From: Thermotogaceae bacterium
GTDB lineage: Bacteria > Thermotogota > Thermotogae > B21-G9 > HyVt-16
Assembly (NCBI GenBank): GCA_029981435.1
Contig: JARRBB010000008.1
Location: 1 to 44,654, forward strand
Direction of reading: 5' to 3'
DNA length: 44,654 bases
Shown: piece by piece, positions 44,559-44,654 of the stretch
How positions within the stretch are numbered: position 1 is the first letter of the stretch
How the letters are laid out: each line of letters opens with the position of its first letter
Notes under the pieces: model-generated
Seen by the model: the letters and a program-made list of their open reading frames with translations, nothing else
The model's database searches: none
What the model was told of the DNA's origin: nothing
Position numbers and translations under genes: made by a program

Positions 44559-44654
44559 TAGTGAACTACCATGACTTATAGAAGTCATGGCTTCCCGCTT
44601 CAACCCGTGATGACTCGTAGACCAGAAGAGTTTTCCTTCCGTTCCGCCGCCAGA
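44559..44654 (-). repeat. dispersed repeat copy 2: IS200/IS605-like right-end / omegaRNA-like segment
   Basis: This copy matches 3846-3930 with about 10 substitutions and continues to the window edge. On the minus strand it ends in a perfect 9-bp hairpin (44569-44577 with 44582-44590, 4-nt loop) followed by GTAGTTCAC. In both copies the same minus frame reads FWSTSHHG, then AMT-x-ISHGSS, as expected if the 3' end of a tnpB gene overlaps the RNA. The upstream part, where tnpB would lie, is beyond position 44654. Family is inferred from resemblance. Confidence 0.55.

Noticed and set aside
1-44654. tRNA, rRNA, riboswitch or prophage genes
   Set aside because: The intergenic gaps are short and none showed a cloverleaf, conserved rRNA segment, known riboswitch core, integrase or phage structural gene by eye. 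A covariance search could still find a small RNA.

Overview
The window is AT-rich bacterial chromosome that reads as Thermotogota, an anaerobic thermophile or mesophile close to Thermotoga, Kosmotoga, Petrotoga or Mesotoga. Several proteins match Thermotoga proteins I recognise from memory: the TM0006-type dipeptide epimerase, Kbl, HU, a zinc-ribbon L28, and a peroxiredoxin-nitroreductase hybrid. TTG and GTG starts behind GGAGGTGAT-type ribosome binding sites are common. Signal-peptide beta-barrel proteins and a CsaB-like pyruvyl transferase fit a 'toga' envelope. Genus is an inference; no rRNA, tRNA or CRISPR array was seen.

Layout. 0.2-3.8 kb (+): threonine catabolism operon tdh-kbl, a small protein resembling C-glycoside deglycosidase beta subunits, and a lipid kinase, closed by a strong terminator. 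3.8-4.37 kb: a 584-bp gene-free region holding an IS200/IS605-like right-end (omegaRNA-like) remnant and 13 copies of an 11-bp unit (AGTTATTGACA), many exactly 11 bp apart or in multiples of 11. 4.4-8.2 kb (+): MFS transporter, chemoreceptor, CheW. 8.3-12.7 kb (+): five-gene operon of dipeptide epimerase, DppA D-aminopeptidase, Asp/Glu-type racemase, TIM-barrel sugar isomerase and Gfo/Idh dehydrogenase. 12.7-19.5 kb: pyrG (+) converging on panD, hup, csaB and moeA (-), then fapA and rpmB (+). 19.6-31.05 kb (+): a very tight cluster (membrane protein, alr, yhaM, phosphohexomutase, topA, ddl, hslV, hslU, dprA, two beta-barrel-like proteins). 31.05-32.6 kb (-): rimP-nusA. 32.7-37.1 kb (-): tspO, SnoaL-like, SDR, FAD desaturase/isomerase-like and Rieske oxygenase genes in one operon. 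37.3-43.2 kb (+): iorA-iorB-korA-korB and a peroxiredoxin-nitroreductase fusion. 43.3-44.4 kb (-): membrane-anchored MsrA-MsrB. The right edge carries a second copy of the IS605-like end.

How the genes work together. The left half covers amino-acid and murein-peptide salvage: threonine to glycine plus acetyl-CoA, and D-amino-acid dipeptides to usable amino acids. The middle holds housekeeping genes for cell wall, topology, proteolysis and translation. The right half joins oxygen-sensitive ferredoxin-linked 2-oxoacid oxidation to peroxide and methionine-sulfoxide repair. Beside it sits a five-gene operon built around a predicted O2-using Rieske enzyme and TspO, which is unexpected in an anaerobe.

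The best candidates for something undescribed are the TspO-Rieske operon, the phased 11-bp repeat array, and the altered ferredoxin-type cysteine motifs in IorA.
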